DNA of 64,000 nucleotides from Echinicola sp. 20G (GCF_015533855.1 NZ_AP024154.1:1677001-1741000); one strand, 5' to 3'. Positions 36,256 to 46,015 are shown, numbered from the stretch's first letter. Program-made: numbers and translations. Notes: generated by a model not told the origin, from the sequence alone.

Positions 36256-36295
36256 CATTAAAATCAACAGTTTCAAGGTTTTGTTGATTTTAATG
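36256..36295. repeat. Perfect 14-bp inverted repeat upstream of the META lipoprotein gene
   Basis: CATTAAAATCAACA (36256-36269) and its exact complement (36282-36295) with a 12-base spacer. It has no T-tract on the minus strand after it, so it reads more like an operator or a regulatory hairpin than a terminator for alr. Confidence 0.55.
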
Positions 36296-36407
36296 TATGA
36301 AAACAGCCGTTTTGGTATTTATTTAACCACAAATACCATACTTAACTTCCTTGTCATGTCATTTTTTGAAGTTAAATTATTTGACTGGTCAATATTATGG
36401 TTGAGAA

Positions 36408-37562
36408 TCAGTAAACAATGCGTCTTGGGATTTCCTGAGGTAGCCGTGTCAATAATTCATAATTGACCTGTTGGGTGGATTCACTAAAGGAAGCTACGGT
36501 AATTTCACTGCTTTTTTGCTTACCGATGATGACAACCTCCTCTCCTTTTTTTACCTCCTTGAGGTCGGTGACGTCCACCGTGATGGAGTTCATGGTTACA
36601 TTGCCTACCACAGAGATCATTTTCCCCTGAATCAATACCTTACCAAGATTGCTGAGCATCCGGCTGAAGCCGTGGCAATAGCCAACCGGAACCATAGCAA
36701 CTTTCATATGCCGAGGAGCCATGTAGGTGTTTCCATAGCCAATAAAATCACCTATTTCAACCTCTTTGATACTCATGATAACGCTTTTCCAAGTGATCAA
36801 CCTTTTTAATGGGTTTTTCCTGTTCTCTGCCAATTGCTTGAATTTGCTCATATAGGTTTCCTGACTAGGCCAGAAACCATATTGAGCAATGCCTATTCTG
36901 ACCATGTCCATAATAGTTTCTGGATAACTCAATGAGGCTGCTGAGCAGGCAGTATGGTAAATGGGAAAATGTACTCCCTTTTGATTGAACCAGTCTTTGA
37001 ACTCCACATACCTTTTGATTTGATTTTTAACCCGAACATAATTGGCAATACTTTCTGCACCGGCATAATGGGTGCAAAGACCGACTAGCTCAAGGTACTC
37101 AGCGTGTTCTTCCAGTATATCCAACAAAAACTCTTTTTCATTCCATTCAAAACCTGTACGATGGAAGCCTGTTTCGACTTCAATATGAATTTTGGCTTTT
37201 TTGCCTACTTTTTTGGAAGCTTTGATTGCAGCCATCAAACGGTCAAATTCAAACACATAGAAACTGATGTCTTTTTGAATAATCCATTCTAGGTCCTTGT
37301 TGTGAACCATGCCCATGATCATGATGTGGCTGCCTTTACTGATGGAATTATAAACTTTAAAGGCCTCATCCGAACTGAAGGTGCTGAAATGCCTGATTCC
37401 GGTTGCTTCGGCAATAGGTACAATGTTTTCAATACCGTGTCCGTAGGCATTGCCTTTCACCACAGAGGAAATCACCGTTTCATTGCCTAGTTGTTTTTGA
37501 AGAAATTTAATGTTCCTGCGGTAAGCTGATTTGCTGATTTCCAAATGGGAAGTATGCTGCAT
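36408..37562 (-). CDS. alr: Alanine racemase
   Basis: A 384-residue PLP enzyme of fold type III that makes D-alanine for peptidoglycan. The PLP lysine is Lys36 in SVVKGNAYGHG, and the catalytic tyrosine region is GDFIGYGNTY near residue 267. The C-terminal beta domain follows. The last residues (RLPQEIPRRIVY) are the usual end. An M20 peptidase gene precedes it by 29 bases on the same strand. Confidence 0.94.
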   Translation of the reverse strand: MQHTSHLEISKSAYRRNIKFLQKQLGNETVISSVVKGNAYGHGIENIVPIAEATGIRHFSTFSSDEAFKVYNSISKGSHIMIMGMVHNKDLEWIIQKDISFYVFEFDRLMAAIKASKKVGKKAKIHIEVETGFHRTGFEWNEKEFLLDILEEHAEYLELVGLCTHYAGAESIANYVRVKNQIKRYVEFKDWFNQKGVHFPIYHTACSAASLSYPETIMDMVRIGIAQYGFWPSQETYMSKFKQLAENRKNPLKRLITWKSVIMSIKEVEIGDFIGYGNTYMAPRHMKVAMVPVGYCHGFSRMLSNLGKVLIQGKMISVVGNVTMNSITVDVTDLKEVKKGEEVVIIGKQKSSEITVASFSESTQQVNYELLTRLPQEIPRRIVY

Positions 37563-37591
37563 GGATATTACGACGTTTCTGTTAAATGTAA

Positions 37592-38725
37592 CTATTGATG
37601 GATTTGTTGTATGATGGTTTCAAACATTTTTATACCAGTTGGAATAATGTCATCTGGGAAGTCATAGGTTGGTTCGTGAAGTTGGGGCTGGGATTTTCCT
37701 GCTCCCAAACCGAAAAGCATGGTAGAGGTGTGGGCTGAAAAATGTCCAAAATCCTCTGACCATCTAAAAGGATTTCTGATGTGTTTGGTCTTTAGCTTTA
37801 ATGATTTTGCGGCTTCATTGACGTATTCCCAAGCGGTTTCGTCATTTACGGTGCTGGCAAAGCTTTCTGTGTAATCGATATGACATTGAAGCTTATATTC
37901 TTTGGCGATGAGTTGGGAAAGCTGTTCTGCATTGGTAGTGAGCAGAGACATGGTCTCGTCATCATAACTGCGCAAGGTGGCCCTTACAATGGCTTTTCCA
38001 GGGCTGGTCCCAAAAGCTATCTCTCCCAATTCAGCTTGAATGACTGTAATAAGACTAAATGGGGACAAGCTTTGCGGAATGACTTGTAAACCGACCATAA
38101 GCTTGGCCAAGGCTTCTGTAGGGCTGTTGCCATCTTCTGGATGGGCAGCGTGGGAGGTCTTTCCTTTTAGCGTGATGATCATTCCCTTGGAAGCGGCTGC
38201 AAACGGTCCCTTCTTTAACACAATTTCATGCTTAGGGTAGCCGGGCAAGTTGTGAAGGGCAAAGGCAAAATCAGGTTTGATCTTTGCGAAGTTTTTGTCT
38301 TTTATTACTTTTTCTGCTCCCTCTCCAGTTTCTTCGGCAGGTTGAAAGAGCAGTACTACCTCTCCTTTCTCTAATGGTTTGTCAGCAAGGCCAAGTCCTA
38401 GGCCTGCTATTATGGCCATATGTCCATCATGACCACAGGTGTGGGACTTTCCTTCCAATTTACTTTTGTGATTTGTATTTAACTCCTCATGAATAGGAAG
38501 GGCATCCAATTCACATCTAAAAAGTGTTCTTGGGCCTTTTTCCTTTCCTCTAAAAACAATGGCTAAGCCGTAGCCTCCCAGCTTTTCAATAATTTCACTG
38601 GGATTTAAAGGCTCAAAAAAGTCTACAATGAAATGGGCTGTTTCTTTTTCTTGGTGGGAAAGTTCAGGATATTGATGAAGAGCTTTCCTGAATTTGGTTA
38701 GTATCTGTAGATCGGACTTTTTCAT
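37592..38725 (-). CDS. M20 family amidohydrolase (IAP/hippurate-hydrolase type)
   Basis: A 377-residue metal-dependent hydrolase with the family metal ligands in CGHDGHMA (Cys97, His99), QPAEETGEGAEK near 135 and the dimerisation domain from about 180 to 290. No signal peptide is present, so it is cytoplasmic. It would cleave N-acyl amino acids or similar amides. It lies directly upstream of alr, 29 bases apart. Confidence 0.88.
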   Translation of the reverse strand: MKKSDLQILTKFRKALHQYPELSHQEKETAHFIVDFFEPLNPSEIIEKLGGYGLAIVFRGKEKGPRTLFRCELDALPIHEELNTNHKSKLEGKSHTCGHDGHMAIIAGLGLGLADKPLEKGEVVLLFQPAEETGEGAEKVIKDKNFAKIKPDFAFALHNLPGYPKHEIVLKKGPFAAASKGMIITLKGKTSHAAHPEDGNSPTEALAKLMVGLQVIPQSLSPFSLITVIQAELGEIAFGTSPGKAIVRATLRSYDDETMSLLTTNAEQLSQLIAKEYKLQCHIDYTESFASTVNDETAWEYVNEAAKSLKLKTKHIRNPFRWSEDFGHFSAHTSTMLFGLGAGKSQPQLHEPTYDFPDDIIPTGIKMFETIIQQIHQ

Positions 38726-38940
38726 AAGCGGAAAGTTACTTTTGTATTCAAATTAGGCTATTCTGAATGATTGACAAAGTCGTTTTAGAAATGGTTTTGT
38801 TTAATCTTGAAATTTGCAGCAAAAAATTGACCGAAATTTCAGCTTGGTTTTCAGTGGGTTACTTTTTTGTGGCGATTAAAGGATTTTTTCCCTGAACTTA
38901 TTATATTCAATTTTGCTTTTTACTGACTAAACGAAATCCT

Positions 38941-39117
38941 ATGAACGCAGAACAAAAAACAGCGCTTACCAACGAGATTGAAAAACTACAAGCATCATTG
39001 ACTGGCGACATGTTTCAGGACATGGAGATCCGTGATAAAATCCATAACTTGGAGATGCAATTAAAAGGAACAAAACCTATGGACAGCCATTTTGACTGTA
39101 TTGGCTGTGGAAGTTAA
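38941..39117 (+). CDS. 58-residue protein with a C-terminal CIGCGS motif
   Basis: ATG at 38941 to TAA at 39115-39117. The first 40 residues are a charged amphipathic helix (LTNEIEKLQASL, EIRDKIHNLEMQL), the tail is a short linker ending FDCIGCGS (Cys53, Cys56). It is flanked by a plausible terminator. The closely spaced Cys pair at the extreme C-terminus suggests metal or thiol chemistry, or a leader-core type precursor, but no partner enzymes are nearby. I do not recognise a named family. Two helix blocks separated by TGDMFQDM suggest a small coiled coil. Confidence 0.75.
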   Translation: MNAEQKTALTNEIEKLQASLTGDMFQDMEIRDKIHNLEMQLKGTKPMDSHFDCIGCGS

Positions 39118-39140
39118 TTCCATCTTTTTTTAAAAACATG

Positions 39141-39170
39141 AAGGGCCTTTAGAGGCCTTTTTTTATTTTT
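39141..39170 (+). terminator. Terminator after the 58-residue gene
   Basis: A short stem AAGGGCC/GGCCTT (with one bulge) and a 6-base loop, followed by TTTTTTTATTTTT. It supports the reality of the short gene. Confidence 0.65.
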
Positions 39171-39334
39171 GGAGGATTGGGCATGTCCTTTGTAGAAATC
39201 AAAGTTTATGATAGACCGTTTGTATTTAGTTTTAAGCAGCTTTTGTAACCAATGTCTAGAATGGTTTGTGAAGTTTTAACAGTGTCATAAAATAAATTTT
39301 GGTTCTCTTTTTTATGAACTAACAAAACCTTTGC

Positions 39335-39342
39335 TATATTTG
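39335..39342 (+). promoter_or_regulatory. Candidate -7 promoter element of the GbsR-efflux locus
   Basis: TATATTTG, an exact TAnnTTTG match, 34 bases before the ATG at 39377. The nearest TTTG upstream (39298-39301) is further than the standard spacing. Confidence 0.45.
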
Positions 39343-39376
39343 CATCGTAAACTCATCCATGATGAGAGGAGGAAAT

Positions 39377-39841
39377 ATGAAATTATCATCAGAACAACAG
39401 GAAATTATAGAAAGAATAGGTGTCTTCTTCGAAAGAAAGGGCCATCAGCCTATTTTGGGAAGAATCATGGGATTGTTGTTGGTGTTAGAAGAAGCTGAGG
39501 CAACATTCGATGAGATACAGGAATACCTTTCTGTCAGCAAAAGTGCTGTTAGTAATGCCCTTACCTTGCTTCAGAGCCAAAATAAAGTGGAGTATACCAC
39601 CAAGCCAGGTGAAAGGAAGCGCTACTTTCGCTTAAAAGTGAGGAATTGGAGAAACGATATGCAGGAGGATATGCAAGGGATTTTCAGAATAAATGCCTTG
39701 TTGAAGGATGTCATGGCTACGAGGTCAGCCAGTAATATGGAGTTTAATCGCTGTATTCAGGACTTCCAACAATTCATTGAATTCATGCAGGTAGAAATGC
39801 CTAAATTGATTGAAAAATATGATCGGCTGCATAACAGCTGA
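39377..39841 (+). CDS. GbsR/MarR-type transcriptional regulator
   Basis: A 154-residue winged-helix protein: FFERKGHQPILGRIMGLLLV is typical of the GbsR branch of MarR-like regulators, and the recognition helix is in VSKSAVSNALTLLQ near 50-63. I chose the ATG at 39377 because it follows AGGAGGAAAT, a rare Shine-Dalgarno-like box, rather than the ATGs at 39359/39362. It heads the TolC-MFP-RND set and probably represses it. Confidence 0.85.
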   Translation: MKLSSEQQEIIERIGVFFERKGHQPILGRIMGLLLVLEEAEATFDEIQEYLSVSKSAVSNALTLLQSQNKVEYTTKPGERKRYFRLKVRNWRNDMQEDMQGIFRINALLKDVMATRSASNMEFNRCIQDFQQFIEFMQVEMPKLIEKYDRLHNS

Positions 39842-39915
39842 TATATTTTTTGTCTTTTAAGTTCTTTAAATACAGAACTAAGTAAGAAATAAGGAATTAA
39901 CTATAAATTAATAAA

Positions 39916-41286
39916 ATGAAAAAACATTATTTGATCGGTTTGATAGCTACCTTTTGTTTGACGGGTAGTTTATTTGCCCAAGACAAATTTCAGGAGGGTG
40001 GTGTGTTTACCCTGCAAGAGTGTATTGAGCTTGGGCTTAAGCACAATACAGAGATCAAAAAAGCCCAACTGGATGAAGAGGCTGCCAATTACCAGAGAAA
40101 AGAAATCATAGGAACTGGATTGCCCCAGGTCGATGCCTATGGAGATTATAATAATTTCTTGGATGTATATCCTCAGGCGATTCCTGGAGGGGTCCTTGAT
40201 CCCAATACAGATCCCAGTGATATTAATGTCATAGCTTTTGGTGTACCACAAAGCATGAAAGCAGGTGCACAAATTAGTCAGCTAATTTTTAGTCAATCTT
40301 ATTTGGTAGGCTTGAAGGCAGCAAAAACATCGGAACAATTCTACCGTCTTCTGACGCAAATGACCGAGGAAGATATTGTCTATGATGTGGCCTTGAACTA
40401 CTATTCTGTGATCTCTACCGAGTTACAAATGGATAATTTAGAGGCCAACCATGACCAGTTGAAACGATTGGAGGAGATTATCAAATCGCAATATGAAAAT
40501 GACCTGGCCCGGAAGGTAGATTACAATCGTGTAAAGGTAAACCTGACAACCTTGGAGACAGAGATGGATAACTTAGAGATTTCCATTGAGCAGCGCAAGA
40601 ATTACCTCAAGTTGGTGATGGGTATTCCGGTTAATACTCCTCTTAGCCTAGAGGAGTATGATTTTAAGGACAATCTGAGTCCACTTCAGGCTTTACAAGT
40701 GGATGCAGACCTTAGTCAGCGTTACGATTTACAGGTTTTGGGCAAGCAACAGGAGCTAAATGATTTGAACATCAATAATATCAAATCAGGCTATTATCCT
40801 ACACTTTCAGCCTTTGCGGATGTGAATTATAATGCTTTCTCGACAGAGTTTGACTTCTTGTCTTCCAGCCATATGTGGTACAGGGGATCGCTGATCGGAC
40901 TGAAACTTTCAGTGCCTATTTTTGATGGCTTTCAGAAGAAGAATAAAATAGCCCAAGCTAGGGTGGAAGGTCAAAAAATAAAATATGACCAATATATGGC
41001 CGAGCAAAATGCGGAAGCCGAATACCTCAATGCAGTCAAAAAACTCAAAAACAGTATTAAGAGTTTACAGGCTCAGGAATCCAATTTAGAGCTATCTGAG
41101 GATGTTCTCCAACAAACAGGAGAGCTTTACCGTGAAGGGCTTTCTCCTTTGACCGACCTACTGGATGCGGAGACCACTTTGCGTCAGGCCAGGTCAAGTT
41201 ACTACCGACAAATCATCAATGTGAAAACGGCCGAAGCAGACTTGTATAAGTCTACTGGCCAAATCGAAAAAATCATAAGAAACTAA
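39916..41286 (+). CDS. TolC-family outer-membrane efflux protein
   Basis: A 456-residue protein with a signal peptide (cleavage near LFAQ, about residue 21) and two OEP repeats with long amphipathic helices; the opening TLQECIELGLKHN is the usual TolC start, and the ending helix YRQIINVKTAEADLYKSTG matches. It forms the trimeric outer-membrane channel of the efflux system encoded next. Gap to the adaptor gene is 33 bases. Confidence 0.92.
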   Translation: MKKHYLIGLIATFCLTGSLFAQDKFQEGGVFTLQECIELGLKHNTEIKKAQLDEEAANYQRKEIIGTGLPQVDAYGDYNNFLDVYPQAIPGGVLDPNTDPSDINVIAFGVPQSMKAGAQISQLIFSQSYLVGLKAAKTSEQFYRLLTQMTEEDIVYDVALNYYSVISTELQMDNLEANHDQLKRLEEIIKSQYENDLARKVDYNRVKVNLTTLETEMDNLEISIEQRKNYLKLVMGIPVNTPLSLEEYDFKDNLSPLQALQVDADLSQRYDLQVLGKQQELNDLNINNIKSGYYPTLSAFADVNYNAFSTEFDFLSSSHMWYRGSLIGLKLSVPIFDGFQKKNKIAQARVEGQKIKYDQYMAEQNAEAEYLNAVKKLKNSIKSLQAQESNLELSEDVLQQTGELYREGLSPLTDLLDAETTLRQARSSYYRQIINVKTAEADLYKSTGQIEKIIRN

Positions 41287-41319
41287 GAAATAGACTTCCC
41301 CAATATATCATCTACAGCT

Positions 41320-42366
41320 ATGAAAAAAATTATCACACCATTAATACTGGTCATCATCGCAGCAAGCATAGGCTTTACGCTATTCAAAAATAAGCAAGAA
41401 ATGGAGGTCAAGGCAGAAGAAGCCATGAAGACCAGCGAATCCATTCCAGTAAGGACAGCGGTTATCGAAAAAACAGCACACAAAATCTCCTTTACCTCAA
41501 ATGGTACTTTCGAACCCAACAAAGAGCTAACCCTAAAGGCTGAAGCTAGTGGAAAGGTTTTGAAGATCTACAAAGAAAAAGGTGATTACGTACAGAAAGG
41601 AGATGTCATCGCAAAACTGGATGATGAGCTGATCCAATCTGAATTGGCCATTGCAGAGGTGAAATTACACCAAAATAAAAAGGACTTGGGTCGCTATGAA
41701 AATCTGGCGGGTACAGAAGCCATTACGGAAAAACAATTGGAAGAGATCCGCAATGCAACCAAGATGGCCGAGTCAGATGTGAAAATGAAAAAGAAACGTC
41801 TGGCCAATACGGTGATTACCGCTCCTATATCCGGCTATATCAACGAAGACTATATTGAAATCGGAACTTTAATGAGCCCAGGAATGAATGTCGTGGACAT
41901 AGTGGACATTGACCCTATGAAATTGGTCGTGAAAGTTTCTGAATTGGAAATTGCCCGGATCAGCAAAGGAGATAAAGTAAAAGTGAAAGTTGGTGTACTT
42001 CCTGAGCAGGATTTTGAGGGTAAGGTTTCTTTTACCAGCAGAAAGGGAGATGCTTCATTAAGGTATGAAGTAGAGATTGAGTTGAGTGAAAGTTCCGATC
42101 AGATCAAACCAGGAATGTTTGCTTATGCAGCCTTTGATTATCCTGCTGAAGAAGCTATCCTGATTGACAGAAAGTCCCTAGTGAGTGGAGTGAAGAACCC
42201 AGAGGTTTATGTAGTGGAGAATGGAAAAGCGGTGTTGAAAAAAGTAAACCTTGCGCAAGTTGGAGAAAACAAACTGGTTCTTTTGGACGGATTAAAAGAA
42301 GGAGAGAAACTAGTGACCTCTGGATTGATCAATTTGAAGGATGGGACAGCAGTAACTGAACTTTAA
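41320..42366 (+). CDS. RND efflux periplasmic adaptor (membrane fusion protein)
   Basis: A 348-residue HlyD/AcrA-like protein with an N-terminal membrane segment (ITPLILVIIAASIGFTLF), a lipoyl/barrel-sandwich half (about 70-185), an alpha-hairpin (about 105-145) and a beta-barrel domain ending in VTSGLINLKDGTAV. It bridges the RND pump and the TolC channel. No lipobox is seen, so it is held by its N-terminal helix. Confidence 0.92.
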   Translation: MKKIITPLILVIIAASIGFTLFKNKQEMEVKAEEAMKTSESIPVRTAVIEKTAHKISFTSNGTFEPNKELTLKAEASGKVLKIYKEKGDYVQKGDVIAKLDDELIQSELAIAEVKLHQNKKDLGRYENLAGTEAITEKQLEEIRNATKMAESDVKMKKKRLANTVITAPISGYINEDYIEIGTLMSPGMNVVDIVDIDPMKLVVKVSELEIARISKGDKVKVKVGVLPEQDFEGKVSFTSRKGDASLRYEVEIELSESSDQIKPGMFAYAAFDYPAEEAILIDRKSLVSGVKNPEVYVVENGKAVLKKVNLAQVGENKLVLLDGLKEGEKLVTSGLINLKDGTAVTEL

Positions 42367-42384
42367 TCTGAAAATTAGTAGAGC

Positions 42385-45300
42385 ATGCAGATAACGAAAA
42401 TATCTATCAAACGGTCCACTATTGTAGTGGTGCTGTTTACAATATTGACTTTACTGGGGATTTTTTCCTATACCCAGATGTCTTATGAACTTCTGCCTAA
42501 GTTTAGTCCCAATGTGGTGACCGTTTCGACTGTTTACCCTGGTGCAGCACCGACAGAAGTAGAAAACTCAGTGACGAGAAAATTAGAGGATGCCTTGGCT
42601 TCTTTAGAAGGAATTGATGTAATGAAGTCCACTTCATTGGAAAGCTTTTCCATCATTACCATTGAGTTGGATGATGATGTGGACGTGGATATCATTCTTC
42701 AGGATGCGCAAAGAAAAATAGATGCCGTAATTGGGGATTTGCCAGAAGATGTAGATCCTCCATCCTTGGGTAAATTCAGTTTGGATGATATGCCAATCAT
42801 GCAAATGGGAGCTTATTCTAACTTGACCGCGACGGAGTTTTATGACTTGATGGACCAGCGGATTCAGCCCATGATATCCCAAATTGACGGGGTGGCTCAG
42901 GTAAATTTGTTAGGCGGTGCAGAGAGAGAAATTAAGGTAAACTTGGATCAAAACAAGTTAAATACTTATGGCATCTCTCCCTTGCAAGTGAATCAGGCGA
43001 TTGCTCAGGCAAACTTGGATTTTCCTACAGGGAAACTGAAAAGTGATGAGGAGCAGATCCTAATTCGTTTAGCGGGTAAATTCAGCAGTGTGGATGAGAT
43101 TGGAGAACTGATCATTACTTATGCACAAGGCTCAGCTATCAAGATCAAGGACGTGGCTGAGGTTGTAGACTCCAGTAAGGACGAGGAAATTCTCAGCAGG
43201 CTGAATGGCAATAGCGCCATCGGTATCAGTATCCAAAAACAATCCGATGCCAATGCGGTAGATGTAGCAGAGCGTGTTGATGTAGCTTTGGCACAATTGG
43301 AGAAGACTTATCAAAATAGTGATCTCAGATTTGAGATTTCCCAGGATTCCTCAGAGTTTACTTTGGAAGCAGCTGATGCTGTGATTCATGACTTGATTAT
43401 CGCAGTGGTCTTGGTAGCAGTCATTATGCTCTTATTCTTGCACAGCTTCCGAAATGCCGTTATTGTGATGATTGCTGTTCCGGCATCCATCATTGCAACA
43501 TTTACAGTGATGTACTTGGCGGGCTTTACCCTAAACTTGATGAGTTTGCTTGCCCTTTCCTTGGTGGTAGGTATTCTGGTGGATGATGCGATTGTGGTCA
43601 TTGAGAATATCTATCGTCACTTGGAAAAAGGTAAATCAGCGGTACAGGCTTCTTATGACGGTATCCGCGAAATTGGGGGAACAGTAACTTCAATTACCTT
43701 GGTAATCGTAGTGGTTTTCGTGCCACTTTCCATGACGGGTGGATTGATCTCAGGTATTTTGACCCAATTTAGTATCACGGTGGCAGTTGCTACTTTGATG
43801 AGTTTATTGGTAGCATTTACTTTGATTCCACTTTTGACTTCGAGGTTTACAAAATTAGAGAATATCAACCCCAAAAGCGTTTTTGGAAGAATTATCAATG
43901 GTTTTGAAGGTTTTCTGGACAGCTTTATTGATTGGTTGACTGGGATCCTAAAGTGGGCTTTTAACCATAAGATCATCACTTTAGTGGTCACTTTTGTCTT
44001 GTTTATTTCTTCATTTATGCTTGTAAGCAATGGTTTTATCGGTAGCGAATTTGTGAGTGAAGGGGACAAGGGTGAGTTTATTATCCGTTTGGAATTACCA
44101 AAGTCCGCCACCTTGGAGGAGACCAACTTTACCACGCGGGAAGCGGAGAATTTCCTTCAAAAAAATCCATTAGTGACCAGTGTGTTTACGACAGTTGGTC
44201 AAACGACAGGAAGCATGTCTGGTAGTCAATCAACTCCTTATGCTTCGGAGATCACTGTTAAAATGGTGGATGCTGAAAAGCGTCATGTGAGTGCGCCCGA
44301 ATTTGCCAAGGAGATGGAAATAGCCTTGGAGGAGAATATTATTGGAGCTGAGTTTACCGCAGTACCGATCAGTATTACCGGCACTGCCAATGATGCTCCG
44401 ATTCAGATTGTGCTTTCTGGTCCTGACTTGGACACCTTGAAAAGCTTTTCAGATAGGGTCTTGGCTGAGGTAGAAAAAGTACCAGGTACCAGAAAAGTGC
44501 AAACCTCTTTGGAAGATGGTAATCCGGAAATACGGGTAGAAGTGGACCGAACCAAAATGGCTGATCTAGGATTGGACATGGCCATGGTGGGTGGAACCAT
44601 GCAGGTGGCTTTTAACGGGAACACTGATACCAAATACAGGGACGGAGAGTACGAATATGATATCAATATCCGAATGGATGAATTCGACAGAAAGTCCGTT
44701 TCAGATATTGAGAACCTTGCTTTTGTCAATAATAAAGGGCAAACGGTCTTACTGAAACAATTTGCCAATGCGACACCATCGGAGGGACCGAGTGAGTTGA
44801 ACCGTCAGGATAGAATCAGTTCTGTTACGGTCCAATCACAAGTTTCTGGAAGGACTACTGGGGTAGTTGGTGCTGAAATTCAGGAGAAAATTGCCCAGCT
44901 AAATCTACCAAAGGAAGTGTCCATTTCTTATGAAGGGGACATGAAAATGCAAGAAGAAGGCTTTGGCAGCTTAGGGGTGGCTTTGTTGGCGTCGATCTTA
45001 TTGATCTACCTGATCATGGTGGCGCTTTATGACAATTATATCTACCCTCTAGTGGTGATGTTCTCCTTGCCTTTGGCCATCATTGGTGCCCTATTGGCTT
45101 TGGCCTTGTCGAGTTCTTCCCTAAGTATTTTCAGTATCCTCGGATTGATCATGCTGATGGGATTGGTAGCGAAGAATGCGATTATGCTAGTGGACTTCAC
45201 CAACCAGTTGAAAGATGCTGGCTTAGAAGTGAAAGCTGCTTTGGTGAAAGCTGTGGAGATTCGTTTCCGTCCGATATTAATGACCACTCTGGCCATGGTT

Positions 45301-45540
45301 TTTGGTATGCTTCCTATTGCGATGGCTTCCGGAGCCGGTGCAGAATGGAAAAATGGTCTTGCTTGGGCACTGATTGGTGGATTGATTTCATCCATGTTTT
45401 TGACCATGGTAGTAGTGCCTGTGATCTATTATATATTCGATCGTATCATGGCCAAGCTAGGTAAGGATAAGAAAAAAGAAATTGTAATCGAAGAAACCGA
45501 GCTGAGTGAGTCGGAATCGGAAGTTGCAGCGTATATATAG
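42385..45540 (+). CDS. RND efflux pump (HAE1/AcrB type)
   Basis: A 1051-residue inner-membrane pump of full length with 12 helices and two large periplasmic loops. Proton-relay aspartates are Asp400 and Asp401 in VVGILVDDAIVVIENIY (helix 4). The opening SIKRSTIVVVLFTIL and the MLLFLHSFRNAVIVMIA (helix 2) and LMGLVAKNAIMLVDFTNQ (helix 10) stretches are diagnostic. The C-terminus is a short acidic tail (EETELSESESEVAAYI). Substrates are unknown; dyes, detergents or drugs are usual for HAE1 pumps. Confidence 0.94.
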   Translation: MQITKISIKRSTIVVVLFTILTLLGIFSYTQMSYELLPKFSPNVVTVSTVYPGAAPTEVENSVTRKLEDALASLEGIDVMKSTSLESFSIITIELDDDVDVDIILQDAQRKIDAVIGDLPEDVDPPSLGKFSLDDMPIMQMGAYSNLTATEFYDLMDQRIQPMISQIDGVAQVNLLGGAEREIKVNLDQNKLNTYGISPLQVNQAIAQANLDFPTGKLKSDEEQILIRLAGKFSSVDEIGELIITYAQGSAIKIKDVAEVVDSSKDEEILSRLNGNSAIGISIQKQSDANAVDVAERVDVALAQLEKTYQNSDLRFEISQDSSEFTLEAADAVIHDLIIAVVLVAVIMLLFLHSFRNAVIVMIAVPASIIATFTVMYLAGFTLNLMSLLALSLVVGILVDDAIVVIENIYRHLEKGKSAVQASYDGIREIGGTVTSITLVIVVVFVPLSMTGGLISGILTQFSITVAVATLMSLLVAFTLIPLLTSRFTKLENINPKSVFGRIINGFEGFLDSFIDWLTGILKWAFNHKIITLVVTFVLFISSFMLVSNGFIGSEFVSEGDKGEFIIRLELPKSATLEETNFTTREAENFLQKNPLVTSVFTTVGQTTGSMSGSQSTPYASEITVKMVDAEKRHVSAPEFAKEMEIALEENIIGAEFTAVPISITGTANDAPIQIVLSGPDLDTLKSFSDRVLAEVEKVPGTRKVQTSLEDGNPEIRVEVDRTKMADLGLDMAMVGGTMQVAFNGNTDTKYRDGEYEYDINIRMDEFDRKSVSDIENLAFVNNKGQTVLLKQFANATPSEGPSELNRQDRISSVTVQSQVSGRTTGVVGAEIQEKIAQLNLPKEVSISYEGDMKMQEEGFGSLGVALLASILLIYLIMVALYDNYIYPLVVMFSLPLAIIGALLALALSSSSLSIFSILGLIMLMGLVAKNAIMLVDFTNQLKDAGLEVKAALVKAVEIRFRPILMTTLAMVFGMLPIAMASGAGAEWKNGLAWALIGGLISSMFLTMVVVPVIYYIFDRIMAKLGKDKKKEIVIEETELSESESEVAAYI

Positions 45541-45735
45541 TTATAGTTAGTTGATGATTGCTGAATGGTCAGTGCAGGATTAAAAATTGAGTTGTAAGAA
45601 ATTAAAACTGTTTTTTGAAACTGTACTGACCTTCACAATAAGGGTAAATCCATTTGAGCGTGTCATTCTACAAAGGTGATTTACAAAACATTGAGACAGA
45701 ATCAAGTAAAGTCTCGTCTAAAAAAATAAAAAGCT

Positions 45736-45981
45736 ATGAAAACTAATAATTACACAAAACTGAAAACGATTATTGAAGTGATGGGGAAATATGGAATCAC
45801 TCCAATATCCAAAGTGAAGCGTTCGGACTTTGTAAAGGATATGGGTTTTGATAAGGTGTATTTGGACGGTTTGATTTATGATGTGGAGGATGCACTTCAA
45901 GTCGAGCTGAATGAAGAAACCGCTAACTCCCTCAAAAGCCCGGATGAGTTGATCAGATACATGTTGCAGCACCAAAACTGA
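45736..45981 (+). CDS. Acyl-carrier-protein-like protein without the phosphopantetheine serine
   Basis: An 81-residue protein that aligns along its whole length with ACP: SDFVKDMGFDK (30-40) corresponds to the ACP stretch around DSL, and DVEDALQVELNEETANSLKSPDELIRYM (given in parts: DVEDALQVELNEE, then LKSPDELIRYM) to helices II-IV. The attachment serine is replaced by Lys40 (DK-V instead of DS-L), so it cannot carry the prosthetic group. It precedes an LPS-kinase-like gene by 34 bases and probably acts as a protein partner or adaptor there. Confidence 0.7.
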   Translation: MKTNNYTKLKTIIEVMGKYGITPISKVKRSDFVKDMGFDKVYLDGLIYDVEDALQVELNEETANSLKSPDELIRYMLQHQN

Positions 45982-46015
45982 TTTTATAATCCAGTGAAGC
46001 AAGGCAGAAACTTTT

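Noticed and set aside
36256..36295. An insertion-sequence end
   Set aside because: The inverted repeat pair is only 40 bases apart, with no transposase gene or target duplication nearby.
43653..44135. A 160-residue antisense frame within the RND pump
   Set aside because: Residue bias (Ile/Lys/Thr/Val rich, no structure) is the mirror of the hydrophobic pump sequence.
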